Shown here: piece by piece, positions 1 through 11,000 of the stretch
Position numbering within the stretch: the first letter of the stretch is position 1
How the letters are laid out: each line of letters begins with the position of its first letter
Source: JBGTSJ01 sp041940305
GTDB taxonomy: Bacteria; Planctomycetota; Planctomycetia; Planctomycetales; Planctomycetaceae
Assembly: GCA_041940305.1 (NCBI GenBank)
Contig: JBGTSJ010000013.1
Location: 1 to 64,000 of the forward strand
Length of the DNA stretch: 64,000 nucleotides
Direction: 5' to 3'
Notes under the pieces: model-generated
Seen by the model: the letters and a program-made list of their open reading frames with translations, nothing else
Databases searched by the model: none
Told to the model about the DNA's origin: nothing
Position numbers and translations under genes: made by a program

Positions 1-110
1 CGCGGACGGTGGGCGTTACCCACCACCGTGTCCTGTGGAGCCCGGACTTTCCTCCCCGGCGGCGTCCAAAGTGGCCTGCCGCCGCAGCGGCCGCTTGCCC
101 CACTCCGGCA
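1..110 (-). ncRNA. rnpB: RNase P RNA, 5' portion (gene runs off the window)
   Basis: On the minus strand the universally conserved 5' core of bacterial RNase P RNA is readable: GAGGAAAGTCCGGGCTCC at 54 down to 37, followed by ACAGG and a GGTGGGTAACGCCCACC hairpin. Upstream a GGCGGC/GCCGCC stem fits the P2/P3 region. The RNA is the catalytic part of RNase P, which trims tRNA 5' ends. The 3' two-thirds lie beyond base 1. The 5' end near 110 is inferred from a TATGAT box just upstream and may be off by about 15 bases. A plus-strand open frame across this region is a shadow. Confidence 0.9.
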
Positions 111-116
111 TAGAGC

Positions 117-122
117 ATCATA
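117..122 (-). promoter_or_regulatory. Possible -10 box of rnpB
   Basis: TATGAT lies on the minus strand 7-8 bases before the likely 5' end of the RNase P RNA. No convincing -35 hexamer is visible at 17 bp spacing, so this rests on position and match to the sigma-70 -10 consensus only. Confidence 0.4.
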
Positions 123-196
123 CGGGAAGAGCAGGGGCGACGGCCAGAGGTTGCCGTGCGAATCGGTGAGTGAGTGGATGGCGGTAGGGCGCAGCG

Positions 197-232
197 AAAC
201 ACCCCGGCTGCGGGAGTGCGGCCGGGGTGTTT
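197..232. terminator. Intrinsic-terminator-like hairpin after the beta-helix gene
   Basis: A perfect 12-bp inverted repeat, AAACACCCCGGC at 197-208 and GCCGGGGTGTTT at 221-232, encloses a 12-base loop. Read on the minus strand it lies 30 bases past the stop codon of the giant beta-helix gene and ends in TTT. It sits between that gene and the rnpB promoter, so it would stop read-through into rnpB. Confidence 0.7.
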
Positions 233-262
233 GACGATTCGATTAGGCTTGTGATCCTGCCG

Positions 263-3200
263 TTACGGAGTGAACGGCGGATTGGGGAGGATCACCGGAG
301 CCTGCCAGGTGAAGGTGGTGTCAAACACGAAGCCAGCTCGCAATCCACTGCCGCCGGGCAGAGGAATCGCGGTTGAGAAGTCGCTGATGAGGGTGTCGCG
401 GATCGTGTTGTTGGTCAGCACGCTCGCATCCTCAGCCCGGAAGGTCGAGGGCCCCAGTCCGGCCTGATCCAGCGCATCCAGGCGGAAGTCGTCCCCGGCC
501 GCGGGGGCTGCACCAAACGCCGCATTGACAGTGATCAGTCGGGCGGCCGTGTAAGCGGTGACGGTGCGGCTCGCGCCGACATTGGCTCCGTTCAGGAATG
601 TGAGGAGGTTGTTGACGTAGAACCCGGCGGCCGCGGATCCGAGCGAGCCGTCGTCCGTGAACGTCGTCGTCGTCGGAGCGGGTGCGGCAGCGACCTGGCC
701 GATGTCCACGAAGACATCCACATTCTCCCGCTGTGCGTTGCGCTGGCGGGTGGGCGAGGTGAAGACCGAGTTCTGGGACTGGAACGGATCGCTGTTGGAG
801 AAGAAGGCACCGACTCGGGTCACGTCCGCTTCATCCATCGAGTTGCCACGGAGGCGAAGATCGAGGCGAGCGAGCGGATCGCTGGCACCGGCCGCCGGCG
901 TGGGAGCCGGAGCGGAGACAAACGATTCGGTCACGAAGTCGATGTTGAGGTTACCGGCGAACCAGTTGTTCTCGATGATGGCGTCCATGTCGCCGGTGGA
1001 GCTGGTGCCGGCCCGGAGATACAGGCCGTTACCGTCGTCCGGATTAACGGCCAACTGCCCGTTGCCGCGGATCGTCGTGTTAGTGACGTAGATATCCAGA
1101 TCATTGTCCGTGCCGGCGACGCCTGCGGCGTTCTCGACGAGAATGCCCTGCAGGCCGTTGTCTTCGACGAGGTTGACCGGATTGACTCCCATGCCAGGCA
1201 CAGGATTCACCGTGCCGTTGATCTCCACGACCATGTCGGCGTTGCCGGTGTTGAGGACATGGATGCCGCGGCCGTCATTGAAGCGATAGAAGTTGTCGGT
1301 GGCGACGACTTCCACGTCGGCATCGCCGGCGGCGTTCACAAACATACCGTTGCGTTCGTTGTTCTCCATGCGGCTGTTGGTCAGCGTCACGTCGAGCTCG
1401 GTGATCGTGAGCGGGAACTCGACGTCAGGATCGGAGCCGCCATCGGCGAAGAAGTGCGCCCCGTCCCGGCCGTTGCCGGAGAATTGGTTCATGTCGGCGG
1501 TGGCCACAATCTGCGAGAAACCGTGCTGTTCAAGGTGCAGGCCGTCGCGACCGCTGGTAAACACGTCGTTGTTGTCAACAACAACACCGACCAACGTCCG
1601 ATCCAGGGTCGCGGGGACGACGCCGGTGGCGTTGACGTGAATGCCGTCCGTCTCGCTAAGGCTGATATCGTTGTTGAGGATGGCGACCATGGCGGTGCTG
1701 GAGTCGCTGGCATAGTTGCTGGCGAAGAGGGAGACGCCGTGGCGGCCGCTGTTGGAAATGATGTTGCCGTCGGCAGGGGTGAGTCCGCCGATCGTCACGT
1801 CCATGAATCCGGCCTGCGTGAGCGTCATACGAATCGCATCCTGATCGTTGCCGTCCATTGTGTTTCGCGACCAGGTGCCGGTGAGAGCGGCGAAGAATGC
1901 GGCGGACGCCTGGATGCCGTCCAGTTCGTTGTCGGAGATCTCGTTGTTCTGGATGTCGAGGTTGAGTTCGACGTTCGCAGTCGCGGCGGCACGGATGCCG
2001 CTGGCGCCGTTGCCGATGATCATGTTGCGGTCAGCGGCAGTCGGGCCGCCGATCAGGAAGTCGATGATGAGGGCGCCGTCGCCGTCCATCATCAGGTCGA
2101 TGCCCTGCTGTTCGTTCCCTTCGATCGTGTTGCCGGCGATCGTGACATCATCGAGGATGGCGTCGGCAAAGCGATGATAGACGAGTCCCTGGTTGTTGCC
2201 CGAGATGGTGTTGTTGGTGATGAGGTGCCCGGTTGAGACGGTGTCCTGGGTCATGCGGATGAAGAGGCCGCGTCCGGCATTGCCGTTGCCGACTTCGCCG
2301 AAGGTGTTGCCGTCCGCCTCGAAGTTGTTGAGCTGGGCGGTGTCGAACAGGCGAATGCTGACGCCGTCGCCGTTCAGGTTGGGATTTGGTCCATTGACCG
2401 TGCCGGTAATGATGTTGTCGAACAGCTGCAGGTCGGTGACAGACGTCCCGCCCGTGGTGAGGGCGATTCCGGCGTCGGTGTTCGCGTCCATCGTGTTGCC
2501 GGTGAAGTCGAGGTCGAGGGTGAGCGCATTGGCTGTGGGAGTGACGGGAGTGGCAATGTTCACGCCAGGTCCGCCATTGTTGCTGATCGTATTGTCGGTG
2601 AAGTTGGCGATGAAGTCGGCCGTTGCGTCGACGACTCCGTCGTCTTCGATCTGGTTGTCAAGCTGAATGTTGATACCCGCCCCGGCAAGGTTTCCGGTGA
2701 TCGTATTGTCCGTGAAGTCCATGGCGATTGGGGTTCCACCGGTATTTGGATTGACCAGACGGATGCCGTCACCATTGACTTGGTTAGTGATGTCGTTGCC
2801 GGAGATTGTGGCAGCGGGATTGATGGTGCCATCGGGCAGCGTGCTGCCATCGGCGATGATCTCGATGCCGTGCTGGCCGTTGCCGTCGATAAGGTTGTCG
2901 TCGATGGTCAGAGCGGCGATATCCGAACCGTTGGTGGCGTTGATGCGGATGCCGTTCAGGCCGTTGCCCGAGATGCCGGGGACGACCGCGCCGAAGGCCT
3001 GGACGATGTTGAGACCGCCGGCGGTGAAGACGCCGGTGGCGGTGCGTCCGTCGTCAAGCGTGACAGTGCCGATGGATCCCGCGAGCGTATTGCCGCCGAG
3101 CAAGGAATTGTTGCCGATGAGCGTGTGGGCGAGGTTGTAGTGCAGCTGCTCACCCGGATTGAAGTCCGTGAAGTCGAGCGTGAGCACCTGTGAATTGATG

Positions 3201-6200
3201 GGGACACCGCCGTTGAGGAGAATCAACATGCCGGCGTCCTGCAGCGGATCGGTGCCGGCGATAACGGGCGTGCCGTTGACGGCCGCGAGTCCAACCGGGA
3301 CGTCCGACAGGTTCTGGGGCTGGAAGCCCTCGGTGACGAACGGTGTGAGGTCCGGCCGCCAGCCCTGGTTGACGGGAGAGATGTCGATAGTGACGGACGC
3401 GATATCGAAGGTCGACCCCCCATTGTTGTCCATGAAGGTCGTCCAGATCAGGTTGTCGAAGCTGAAGTCGAGCGTGCCAGCCTGGAAGGCGTTGCCCTGA
3501 TCGTTGCCGGTGATCATCAGGTCAGCGATCGCGGAGTTGTTGAGTTCAAAGTTGATGCCGTGGCCGGCGACGTTGTCGGAGACGGCGTTGAAGCTGACCT
3601 CGAACGCGCCGGTGACGGGGCTGTCGGTGAGGTCGAACAGCAGTCCGTCGCCTCCCTGGTTGTTGGTGATCAGGTTGCGGGTGACCAGGATGTCGGTGAT
3701 CGGGGAGTTGGTGGACCGGACGATGACTCCGGCATCGCCATTGTTGTCCACGGCGACGTCGGTGATTGTGACCAGCTGCACGCCGCCGACTCCGCCGCTG
3801 TTGAGGATGTCGATCAGGATGCCGTCCAGCACGTTGTTGCTGACGGTGACTTCTTCCGGCACCGCGGTTCCCGCCACGCCAATGCGTGTGATGGTGCCCA
3901 CCGTGTCGGCATCGATCCGGACGCCGCCGGCCCCGTTGTTCGAGGCGCCGCCGACGACGGCATCGAGAGTGGCGATGCCCGTGGCGTCGATGAAGATGCC
4001 GTAGCCGGTATCGACCGGGAGCGGGACCTGGAGTCCGTTGCCGTCGAACTGGTTGGCACCGGTCATATCGACATTGATGACAGTGTTCGCACCGGTGGCG
4101 GTGAGAAAGAACCCGGTGAGCTGGTTGTTAGAGCCGGAGACGCCGCCAGTGATATCGAGATCGAGCGTGCCGTCATTGGCGACGACGATGTTGAAGCCGT
4201 GACCATCGCCCAGGGCGGCGGACGTGCCATTGCCGTCGGCGGCGAAGTCCTCCATGGCGATCGTGGCCTGGCTGGCGTCCACGTTGAGGACGAAGCCGTC
4301 TTCGCCGTTGCCGGAGGCGGAGTTCTGACCGTTGACGCCGGTGAAGGCGGAGTTCAGGACCGCGCCGCCGGTGACGGCGATGTCAAAGCCGTCCTCGTCG
4401 TTATTGTCCGCGACGAGGGCGTCGCCGTTGAGAGTGGCGGTGGTGCCGGCTCCGTCGGCGGTGAGCTGCACGCCGTCGGCGCCATTGCCGGATGCCGAAG
4501 TTTCGGTGAGATCAGCCGTGAGCGAGGAGGCGAGGTCCACGTGCAGGTCGAGGCCGCTGCCATTGACGTTGTTGCCGAAGGTGGAGCCCTCGGCGGTGAG
4601 CATGGCGGTCGTGCCGCCGATGGCATTGGTGTCGGTGACCGTGAGAGCGAGACCGTTCTGGTCGTTGCCGTCGAAGGAGGAGTCGGCGATGTCTCCGGTG
4701 AAGCTCGCGCCGTCGTCCACGGTGATGTCGGCGCCGCTGCCGTTGAGGTTGCCGTCCACGTTGGAATTCTCGACGGTGAGGCTGGCGAAAGTACCCGCGT
4801 CGGCGATGTCGTAAAGAATGCCGTGGTCGGCGCTGCCGGAGACGGAGCCGTTGAGCACGCTGACGTCGAGCGTGGAGGCGGTGTTGACCGTGAGGTTCAT
4901 GCCGCTGCCGGCTCCTGCGGCGCCGCTGTTGTCGATGGGAGAGGCGTCGAACAGGATGCTGGCCGCGGCGCCGTTCTGGACAATGCCGAGTATGCCGTCC
5001 GCCTGGGCTCCGGAGAATGAGCTGTTCCGCATGGCAACGCCGCCGGTATCGATGGCGTCGAAGTTGAAGGTCGCGGCATCGACGAAGAAGTCGAGTGCGT
5101 TCTCGTGGAGGCCGCCGCCGGCAATCGTGTTGTCCACTTGGGTGTCGAACAAGTCGAGATCGACGATCGTGCCGGCATCGATGGCCACGACGTGGATGCC
5201 GTCAAAGGCGCCGCCGGACAGATTGTTGTCGATGAAGCTGCTGTTGCTGATGCCGTTCAGTGGCGGCACGGCGAGGGCGTTGACCGGCGTGGTGAAGCTG
5301 GACGCACCGGAGGCCTCGATCAGCAGGCCGTGCTCATTGGACCGGTTGACAGTGGTGTTGGTCATGTTGAACTCGACCACGGCGCCGCCGGTGAGCGTGG
5401 CGTAGATGCCGTTGCCGGCGCCATTGATGCCGGCCTGGCCGCTGCCGTCGATGGTGGAGTCGATGATGTTGTGGATGATGGTGCCGTTGTTGGCGATGAT
5501 GCGGACGCCGTCCTCGCCGGAGTTGGAGAGGTTGGAGGGGTTGATGAGGATGTCGAGCGTGGAGCCGCCGGAGACGTCCTCGAAGACGGCGCTGCCGGCG
5601 TTGTTCTGCAGGCTGCCGTTGCGGAACTCGACGTCGAAGAACGTGTTGTTGGTGAGCACGATGTGGAGGCCGTCGTTATCGACGGGGTCGCCGAAGGTTC
5701 CGTTCTGGTCCACGACGGCGCGGAAGAAGTGGAGTTCGTTGGCGCCGGGGGAGTTATTGGCGACGAGGTTGACGCCGTTGAGCCCGTTGCCGGAGAAGGA
5801 GCTGCCGCCGGGGACGGTGGAGTTGACGTTGCCGTCGAAGAATGAGCTTTCGAGGTTGATGTTGAGGCCGTGGCCGTTGACGGAGCCGTCGGCGGTGACG
5901 TCGTTGAGGGAGAAGAGGATGTTGGAGTTGTCTCCGGTGACGGTCATGCCGTCGCCGACCTGAGCGTTGTCGAAGGAGCCCTGATCGATGGTGACGTCGA
6001 GGTTGGCTCCGTTGAGCGCGGTGAGGACGGCGCCAGTGCCGCTGCCAGTGTTAAAGAAGTCGTTGATGGTGGCGGTGATGTCGGAGCCGTCGGCGAGGAG
6101 TTCGAGGCCGATCTGTCCGCCGACGACGTTGGGCTGCAGGGCGGGATTGGTGGTGCCGTTGGCAGTGAGGGTGAGAGGCGCGACGCCGGTGTTCTGGATG

Positions 6201-7708
6201 CGGAGTCCGCCGCCGGCGTTGTTGAGCATGGCGAAGTTGTCGACCAGGCCGATGCCGCTGGCGTTGGTAAGGAAGATGCCGGCTCCGGCGTTGCCGGTGA
6301 AGGTGAGATCGCGGAGGTCGAAGTCGGTGATGCCGGTGCCGGTGATGCCGTGACCGCCGGAGTTGACGATGTTGAAGCTGCGGACCTCGTTGTTGCTGGC
6401 GAGGGTGACGACGTCGCCGCCCGGATTGCTGAGGGTCGGCCGCTGTCCGTTGACGCCCCAGGTGGGAACGAGGTCGTCGATGGCATAGGCGCCGGCTCCG
6501 CCGGCGCCGAACCTGGTTCCGGCGACGTCGATGAAGAAGCGGAAGCCTTCGCCGTAGAGGCGCTGGCCGTCTTCGAGCGTGATGCCGCCGAGGACGGGGT
6601 TGGCGGGGCTGCTGGGGCCCTGCCAGACGAGGATGTAGTCGGCTCCCGGCGCGTTGGCGGGCATGGCCTCGAACGGATCTTCAAAGGTGCCGTTGCCCGG
6701 AGGCGCGTTGCCGTTGTTCACCCAGACGAAGTCGAGCTCGTTGCCGCCGGCGTCGAGCGCGGGTGTGCTGAAGTCGTCGACGTAGGTTTCGGCGGCGATG
6801 CGGTAGTTGCGGACGACGGGGAGGTAGAGCTTGGCTTCGTTGGAGGGGGTTTTGTTGTTGAGTCCGGGGAGGCTGCGGGACCAGCCGCGAATGTCGAGCG
6901 AGGCCGTGGCCATGCCGCCGTTGACGTCGTCGTGGTAGAACGCGGCGCCGAGAGTGACGTGCTCATTGACATGCGATTCCAGCCGGACGCGGACGCCGGC
7001 GGGATTCTTCTCTTCGGAGTCGTAGACGTACCCGCCGAAGTAGGTACGGAGGCGTCCGAAGGCGGAGGGGTCGAGGAGGGGGAAGCCCCACTCGACGTCG
7101 GCCCCGGGCATGGGCTTTTCGAAGAAGGCGGTGCCGAGGAAGACGAGGTTGTTCCCCTGGAAGACGGGGTTGCCTCCGAGCGTGCGGATGCCCTCGAAGT
7201 GGGCGTCGTCGTCGAGCGGGAAATAGCCGTTCAGGCGGAAGTCCCACATCTGTCCCAGGGTCTCCACGCCCAAGGTAATCTGCTCGTAGCGGTTGTCACG
7301 GGCGGATTCGTCGAAGTCGAGGAAGCCGTACGCGCCGAAGACGCGATTACTGGAATCGACGAACGTTCGCCAGCCGCCGCCGAGATTGCCGCCGACGTCC
7401 CCGTCGTCCGTGACGAAGATCTGCCCCTGGCCGAAAAAGCCGTTGGCGCCCATCACCTCGAACGGCTGGAACCAGCCGACGCTCGAGTAGCCGTCGTCGT
7501 AGCCGATGGCGTTATCGAAGTCCTTGCGGAAGAACAGGTAACCGCCGGCATTGCCGACGGGAGCGGCGCCGGTGTAGACGGCCGAGCCGTCGTACGTGGC
7601 GGTGCCGGCGTCCTCGTAGGGCACGAAGACTTCCTGCGCCATGGCCGGCAGGACCGGCGAGATGGTCATGGATGCCAGACAGAGCAGCGCCGCCCACTTA
7701 CTTCTCAT
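263..7708 (-). CDS. Giant secreted parallel beta-helix protein with inverse-autotransporter-like N-terminal barrel
   Basis: The protein is 2481 aa. The start at 7708 is chosen because it has an AGGAG ribosome site 6-7 bases upstream and opens with a clean signal peptide (MRSKWAALLCLASMTISP, cleavage after AMAQ); the frame extends 92 codons further without such support. Residues about 30-330 resemble the invasin/intimin-type inverse autotransporter barrel (GWFQPFEVMGANGFFGQGQ, GVETLGQMWDFRLNGYFPL). From about 370 to 2200 the chain is a long series of irregular 20-35-residue coils rich in N, G, D with the recurring theme N-N-x-G-x-G-(I/V), as in right-handed beta-helix proteins. Likely a surface or outer-membrane adhesin; the role is inferred. 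The gene is single, facing away from uvrA. Confidence 0.75.
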   Translation of the reverse strand: MRSKWAALLCLASMTISPVLPAMAQEVFVPYEDAGTATYDGSAVYTGAAPVGNAGGYLFFRKDFDNAIGYDDGYSSVGWFQPFEVMGANGFFGQGQIFVTDDGDVGGNLGGGWRTFVDSSNRVFGAYGFLDFDESARDNRYEQITLGVETLGQMWDFRLNGYFPLDDDAHFEGIRTLGGNPVFQGNNLVFLGTAFFEKPMPGADVEWGFPLLDPSAFGRLRTYFGGYVYDSEEKNPAGVRVRLESHVNEHVTLGAAFYHDDVNGGMATASLDIRGWSRSLPGLNNKTPSNEAKLYLPVVRNYRIAAETYVDDFSTPALDAGGNELDFVWVNNGNAPPGNGTFEDPFEAMPANAPGADYILVWQGPSSPANPVLGGITLEDGQRLYGEGFRFFIDVAGTRFGAGGAGAYAIDDLVPTWGVNGQRPTLSNPGGDVVTLASNNEVRSFNIVNSGGHGITGTGITDFDLRDLTFTGNAGAGIFLTNASGIGLVDNFAMLNNAGGGLRIQNTGVAPLTLTANGTTNPALQPNVVGGQIGLELLADGSDITATINDFFNTGSGTGAVLTALNGANLDVTIDQGSFDNAQVGDGMTVTGDNSNILFSLNDVTADGSVNGHGLNINLESSFFDGNVNSTVPGGSSFSGNGLNGVNLVANNSPGANELHFFRAVVDQNGTFGDPVDNDGLHIVLTNNTFFDVEFRNGSLQNNAGSAVFEDVSGGSTLDILINPSNLSNSGEDGVRIIANNGTIIHNIIDSTIDGSGQAGINGAGNGIYATLTGGAVVEFNMTNTTVNRSNEHGLLIEASGASSFTTPVNALAVPPLNGISNSSFIDNNLSGGAFDGIHVVAIDAGTIVDLDLFDTQVDNTIAGGGLHENALDFFVDAATFNFDAIDTGGVAMRNSSFSGAQADGILGIVQNGAAASILFDASPIDNSGAAGAGSGMNLTVNTASTLDVSVLNGSVSGSADHGILYDIADAGTFASLTVENSNVDGNLNGSGADITVDDGASFTGDIADSSFDGNDQNGLALTVTDTNAIGGTTAMLTAEGSTFGNNVNGSGLDLHVDLASSLTADLTETSASGNGADGVQLTADGAGTTATLNGDALVADNNDEDGFDIAVTGGAVLNSAFTGVNGQNSASGNGEDGFVLNVDASQATIAMEDFAADGNGTSAALGDGHGFNIVVANDGTLDLDITGGVSGSNNQLTGFFLTATGANTVINVDMTGANQFDGNGLQVPLPVDTGYGIFIDATGIATLDAVVGGASNNGAGGVRIDADTVGTITRIGVAGTAVPEEVTVSNNVLDGILIDILNSGGVGGVQLVTITDVAVDNNGDAGVIVRSTNSPITDILVTRNLITNNQGGDGLLFDLTDSPVTGAFEVSFNAVSDNVAGHGINFELNNSAIADLMITGNDQGNAFQAGTLDFSFDNLIWTTFMDNNGGSTFDIASVTIDISPVNQGWRPDLTPFVTEGFQPQNLSDVPVGLAAVNGTPVIAGTDPLQDAGMLILLNGGVPINSQVLTLDFTDFNPGEQLHYNLAHTLIGNNSLLGGNTLAGSIGTVTLDDGRTATGVFTAGGLNIVQAFGAVVPGISGNGLNGIRINATNGSDIAALTIDDNLIDGNGQHGIEIIADGSTLPDGTINPAATISGNDITNQVNGDGIRLVNPNTGGTPIAMDFTDNTITGNLAGAGINIQLDNQIEDDGVVDATADFIANFTDNTISNNGGPGVNIATPVTPTANALTLDLDFTGNTMDANTDAGIALTTGGTSVTDLQLFDNIITGTVNGPNPNLNGDGVSIRLFDTAQLNNFEADGNTFGEVGNGNAGRGLFIRMTQDTVSTGHLITNNTISGNNQGLVYHRFADAILDDVTIAGNTIEGNEQQGIDLMMDGDGALIIDFLIGGPTAADRNMIIGNGASGIRAAATANVELNLDIQNNEISDNELDGIQASAAFFAALTGTWSRNTMDGNDQDAIRMTLTQAGFMDVTIGGLTPADGNIISNSGRHGVSLFASNYASDSSTAMVAILNNDISLSETDGIHVNATGVVPATLDRTLVGVVVDNNDVFTSGRDGLHLEQHGFSQIVATADMNQFSGNGRDGAHFFADGGSDPDVEFPLTITELDVTLTNSRMENNERNGMFVNAAGDADVEVVATDNFYRFNDGRGIHVLNTGNADMVVEINGTVNPVPGMGVNPVNLVEDNGLQGILVENAAGVAGTDNDLDIYVTNTTIRGNGQLAVNPDDGNGLYLRAGTSSTGDMDAIIENNWFAGNLNIDFVTESFVSAPAPTPAAGASDPLARLDLRLRGNSMDEADVTRVGAFFSNSDPFQSQNSVFTSPTRQRNAQRENVDVFVDIGQVAAAPAPTTTTFTDDGSLGSAAAGFYVNNLLTFLNGANVGASRTVTAYTAARLITVNAAFGAAPAAGDDFRLDALDQAGLGPSTFRAEDASVLTNNTIRDTLISDFSTAIPLPGGSGLRAGFVFDTTFTWQAPVILPNPPFTP

Positions 7709-8096
7709 GACAGGCTCCTGGTCGCACTCCAAGGGGAGTCCGGAACAGGACGCGCAACGGGGGCGTAAATCCAGCACGGCCCGTACACGTCCATGCGCCG
7801 GGAAAGCGACGGTGATGGTTCCTCTCTGTTTTCGGAAGAAATGGGTGATGCGGTTGAGACGAATCGTGCGGGAGGTGGGGATTGTGAGGGTTGTGGCGGT
7901 GGGATTGGTTATCGCGGTGATGCGGACAGGATGAGCAAGCGGGGCTTGAGGACGGGGGATAGAGAATTGAGGATAGACGCGCATTCCGGAGGGCGATCTT
8001 CAATCCTCCATCCTCGATCCTCGGCTGCCGGAGCGCTATAATCCCCGCGGAGAGACGCTGGGCGCATCGGGACGGCAGGACGGAAGTTCAAGCAGC
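7709..8096. other. Divergent intergenic region between beta-helix gene and uvrA
   Basis: This 388-bp stretch separates two divergently read genes and should hold both promoters; I see no strong sigma-70 boxes. It contains a short heptamer run at 8002-8022 (AATCCTC, CATCCTC, GATCCTC) and a partly inverted counterpart (GAATTGAGGATAG) near 7963-7977. Confidence 0.5.
8002..8022. repeat. Heptanucleotide run, family NATCCTC, 3 units
   Basis: Three back-to-back 7-base units (AATCCTC, CATCCTC, GATCCTC) lie 75 bases before the uvrA start codon. They share the exact 7-bp period of the repeats found in uvrA linkers and between fliP and flhA. Confidence 0.7.
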
Positions 8097-11000
8097 ATGG
8101 CAGCTTCGGACATCGTGATACGCGGGGCGCGGGAGCATAACCTGCGCGATGTCGACCTCGTTCTGCCGCGGAACAAGCTGATCGTGATGACGGGGGTCAG
8201 CGGCTCCGGCAAGAGTTCGCTGGCGTTCGACACGCTCTACGCCGAGGGGCAGCGGCGGTACGTGGAATCCCTCTCGACGTACGCTCGGCAGTTCCTCGGG
8301 CAGATGCCCAAGCCGGAGGTGGACACCATCACCGGGCTGGCACCGTCGATCTCCATCCAGCAGAAGGCCACGTCCCGCAACCCGCGGAGCACGGTGGGGA
8401 CGATCACCGAGATCTACGACTACCTGCGGGTGCTGTACGCCCGGGTCGGGCAGGGGCACTGCGTGAAGTGCGGGGGGTCGATCACCGCTCAGTCGACCGA
8501 CCAGATCCTCGAAAGCATCGCAGCCCTCCCCGACGGGACCCGCTTCCAGGTGCTGGCGCCGCTGGTGCAGCAGCAGAAGGGGGAGTTCCGGGACCTGTTC
8601 GCCGACCTGCTGAAGCAGGGGTTCCTGCGGGCGCGGGTGGACGGCGAGATCGTCTCGCTGTCGGATGACCTGCAGCTCAAGAAACATTTCAAGCACACGA
8701 TCGAGGTGGTCATCGATCGGCTGGTCGCGGGGCCGGGGGTGCGGTCGCGTTTGGCGGAAGCGGTGGAAACGGCGCTGCGGTTGAGCGGCGGGACGCTGTT
8801 GGTGAGCAGTGAAGCGCGGGGCGGGGAGTCGACGGGGCGCGAGTCGGAGGGGACCAGAGGTCAGAGGTCAGAGGTCAGAGGTCAGAGGTCGGAATCGGGA
8901 TCACAGGGATTCGATGAACCGCGCGAGTCACCAGTCAGCGCCCATACGCCGACGGAGCGGATGTACTCGGCCAAGTATGCTTGCCCGTCGTGCGGGATCA
9001 GCTATGAGCCTCCGTCGCCGCAGCTGTTCAGCTTTAACAGTCCGCTGGGGATGTGTCCGGACTGCACCGGGCTGGGAATGCGGCATGAGTTTCTGATCGA
9101 GAGGCTGGTGCCGGACGGCTCGAAGTCGCTCGCCAAGGGGGCCATTGAACTGCTCGGGCGGCTGCGCGAGGTCGGGCGGTGGCGGCGGCACCTCATCCAG
9201 GGAGCGGCGCGGGCCATCGAGCAGGACTGCGGGCTGCCGGAGGACTCGTTCCTGAAGACGCCATGGGACGAGCTGCCGGACGAGGCGCGGCGGATGTTCC
9301 TGCATGGCATGGGGGAGCGGCACATCACGTTCGCGTGGAGGCATTCCGGGGGGACGTGGAAGCACGGCGGGAAGTGGGCGGGGTTCGTCAACGACCTGCT
9401 CGACGACTACCGCAAGGCACGGAATCCCATGCGGCGACGGCAGCTTGAGAAATACATGGAGACGGTGCGCTGCTCGAGCTGTGGGGGGGCGCGGTTGAAT
9501 TCCCAGGCGCGGAACGTACGACTGACGTCGAGTGTCGATGGTACGTCGACTAGCCGCGCCCGTCAGGAAGCGGTTGGGAAACGACGTGCGAAGCGGGGCC
9601 GCTCCCTGCCGGTCGCGGCTCTTGAACCTACATCGCTCTCGTTGCCCGAGATCTGTGCGCTGCCGGTCACTGAGGCGGCGCGTTTTTTTGAGTCGCTTGT
9701 CCTGGATGACACGCAGCGGGTAATTGCGGAGGAGGCGCTGAAGGAGATCCGCGGCCGCATCGGGTTCCTGCTGCGGTGCGGGCTGGATTACCTGTCGCTG
9801 GAGCGGAGCGCGCCGACGCTGTCGGGAGGCGAATCGCAGCGGATCCGGCTGGCGGGACAGATCGGCTGCGGGCTCGTCGGAGTCGTCTACATCCTCGATG
9901 AGCCGTCGATCGGACTGCATCCGCGCGACAACACGATGCTGCTCGACAGTTTGTGCGAGCTGCGCGACATGGGGAACACCGTCATCGTCGTCGAGCACGA
10001 CGAGGAGACGATGCGCGCGGCCGATCACATCGTCGACTTCGGTCCGGGGCCAGGCGTGCGCGGCGGCGAGGTCGTGGTGGAGGGGGACGTCGACACCATC
10101 CTGGAGTCGGAGCGGAGCGTCACCGGGGCGTTTCTGTCCGGGAGGCGCGAGATTCCGGTGCCGAAGCAACGGCGGCCGCGGGGCAAGGACGTGCTCAAGG
10201 TAGTTGGCGCGCGGCACAACAATCTGCAGAGCGTGGACGTGGAGTTCCCGCTGGGGCAGTTCATCTGCGTCACTGGGGTGAGCGGCAGCGGGAAGAGTTC
10301 GCTGGTCAACGACATCCTGTGGGAAGTCTTGAATCGGGACGTGAATGGCGGGATCGGCAATCCGGGGACACATACGCGCGTCAACGGGCTGACGAAGGTG
10401 GACAAGGCGATCGACATCGACCAGTCGCCGATCGGACGGACGCCGCGCTCCAACCCGGCGACGTACGTCAAGCTGTTTGACGAGATCCGCACACTGTACA
10501 CGCAGCTGCCGCAGTCGAAGATGCGGGGCTATAAGCCGGGGCGGTTCAGCTTCAACGTGCCGGGCGGCCGCTGCGAGGCGTGTGAAGGGCACGGGGCGAC
10601 GAAGCTGGAGATGGACTTCCTGGCCGATATCTGGGTGCCGTGCGCCGTGTGCGAGGGGCGGCGATTCAATCACGAGACGCTGGAGGTGAAGTACAAGGAC
10701 AAGAGCATCGCCGAGGTGCTCGACATGGACGTGCAGGAGGCGCTGGAGCACTTCAGAAATCATCCGAAGATCGCGAAGCTTTTGCAGACGCTGCACGACG
10801 TTGGTCTCGACTACATGAAGCTCGGCCAGCCGTCGCCGACGCTCTCCGGCGGCGAGGCGCAGCGGGTGAAGCTGGCGCGCGAGCTGGGGAAGCGGTCGAC
10901 CGGAAAGACGGTCTATCTCTTGGACGAGCCGACGACCGGTCTGCACTTCGCCGACGTCGACATGCTGCTCAAGGTGCTGCACGGCTTCGCCGACGCCGGC

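Noticed and set aside
28..234. Plus-strand 68-aa open frame at the window start
   Set aside because: It runs antisense through the conserved 5' core of RNase P RNA and the terminator hairpin; no ribosome site.
1259..7768. Long plus-strand open frames of 300-630 aa opposite the beta-helix gene
   Set aside because: They mirror a high-G+C repetitive gene in the other strand; composition (V, G, D-rich) is that of an antisense shadow with no domains.
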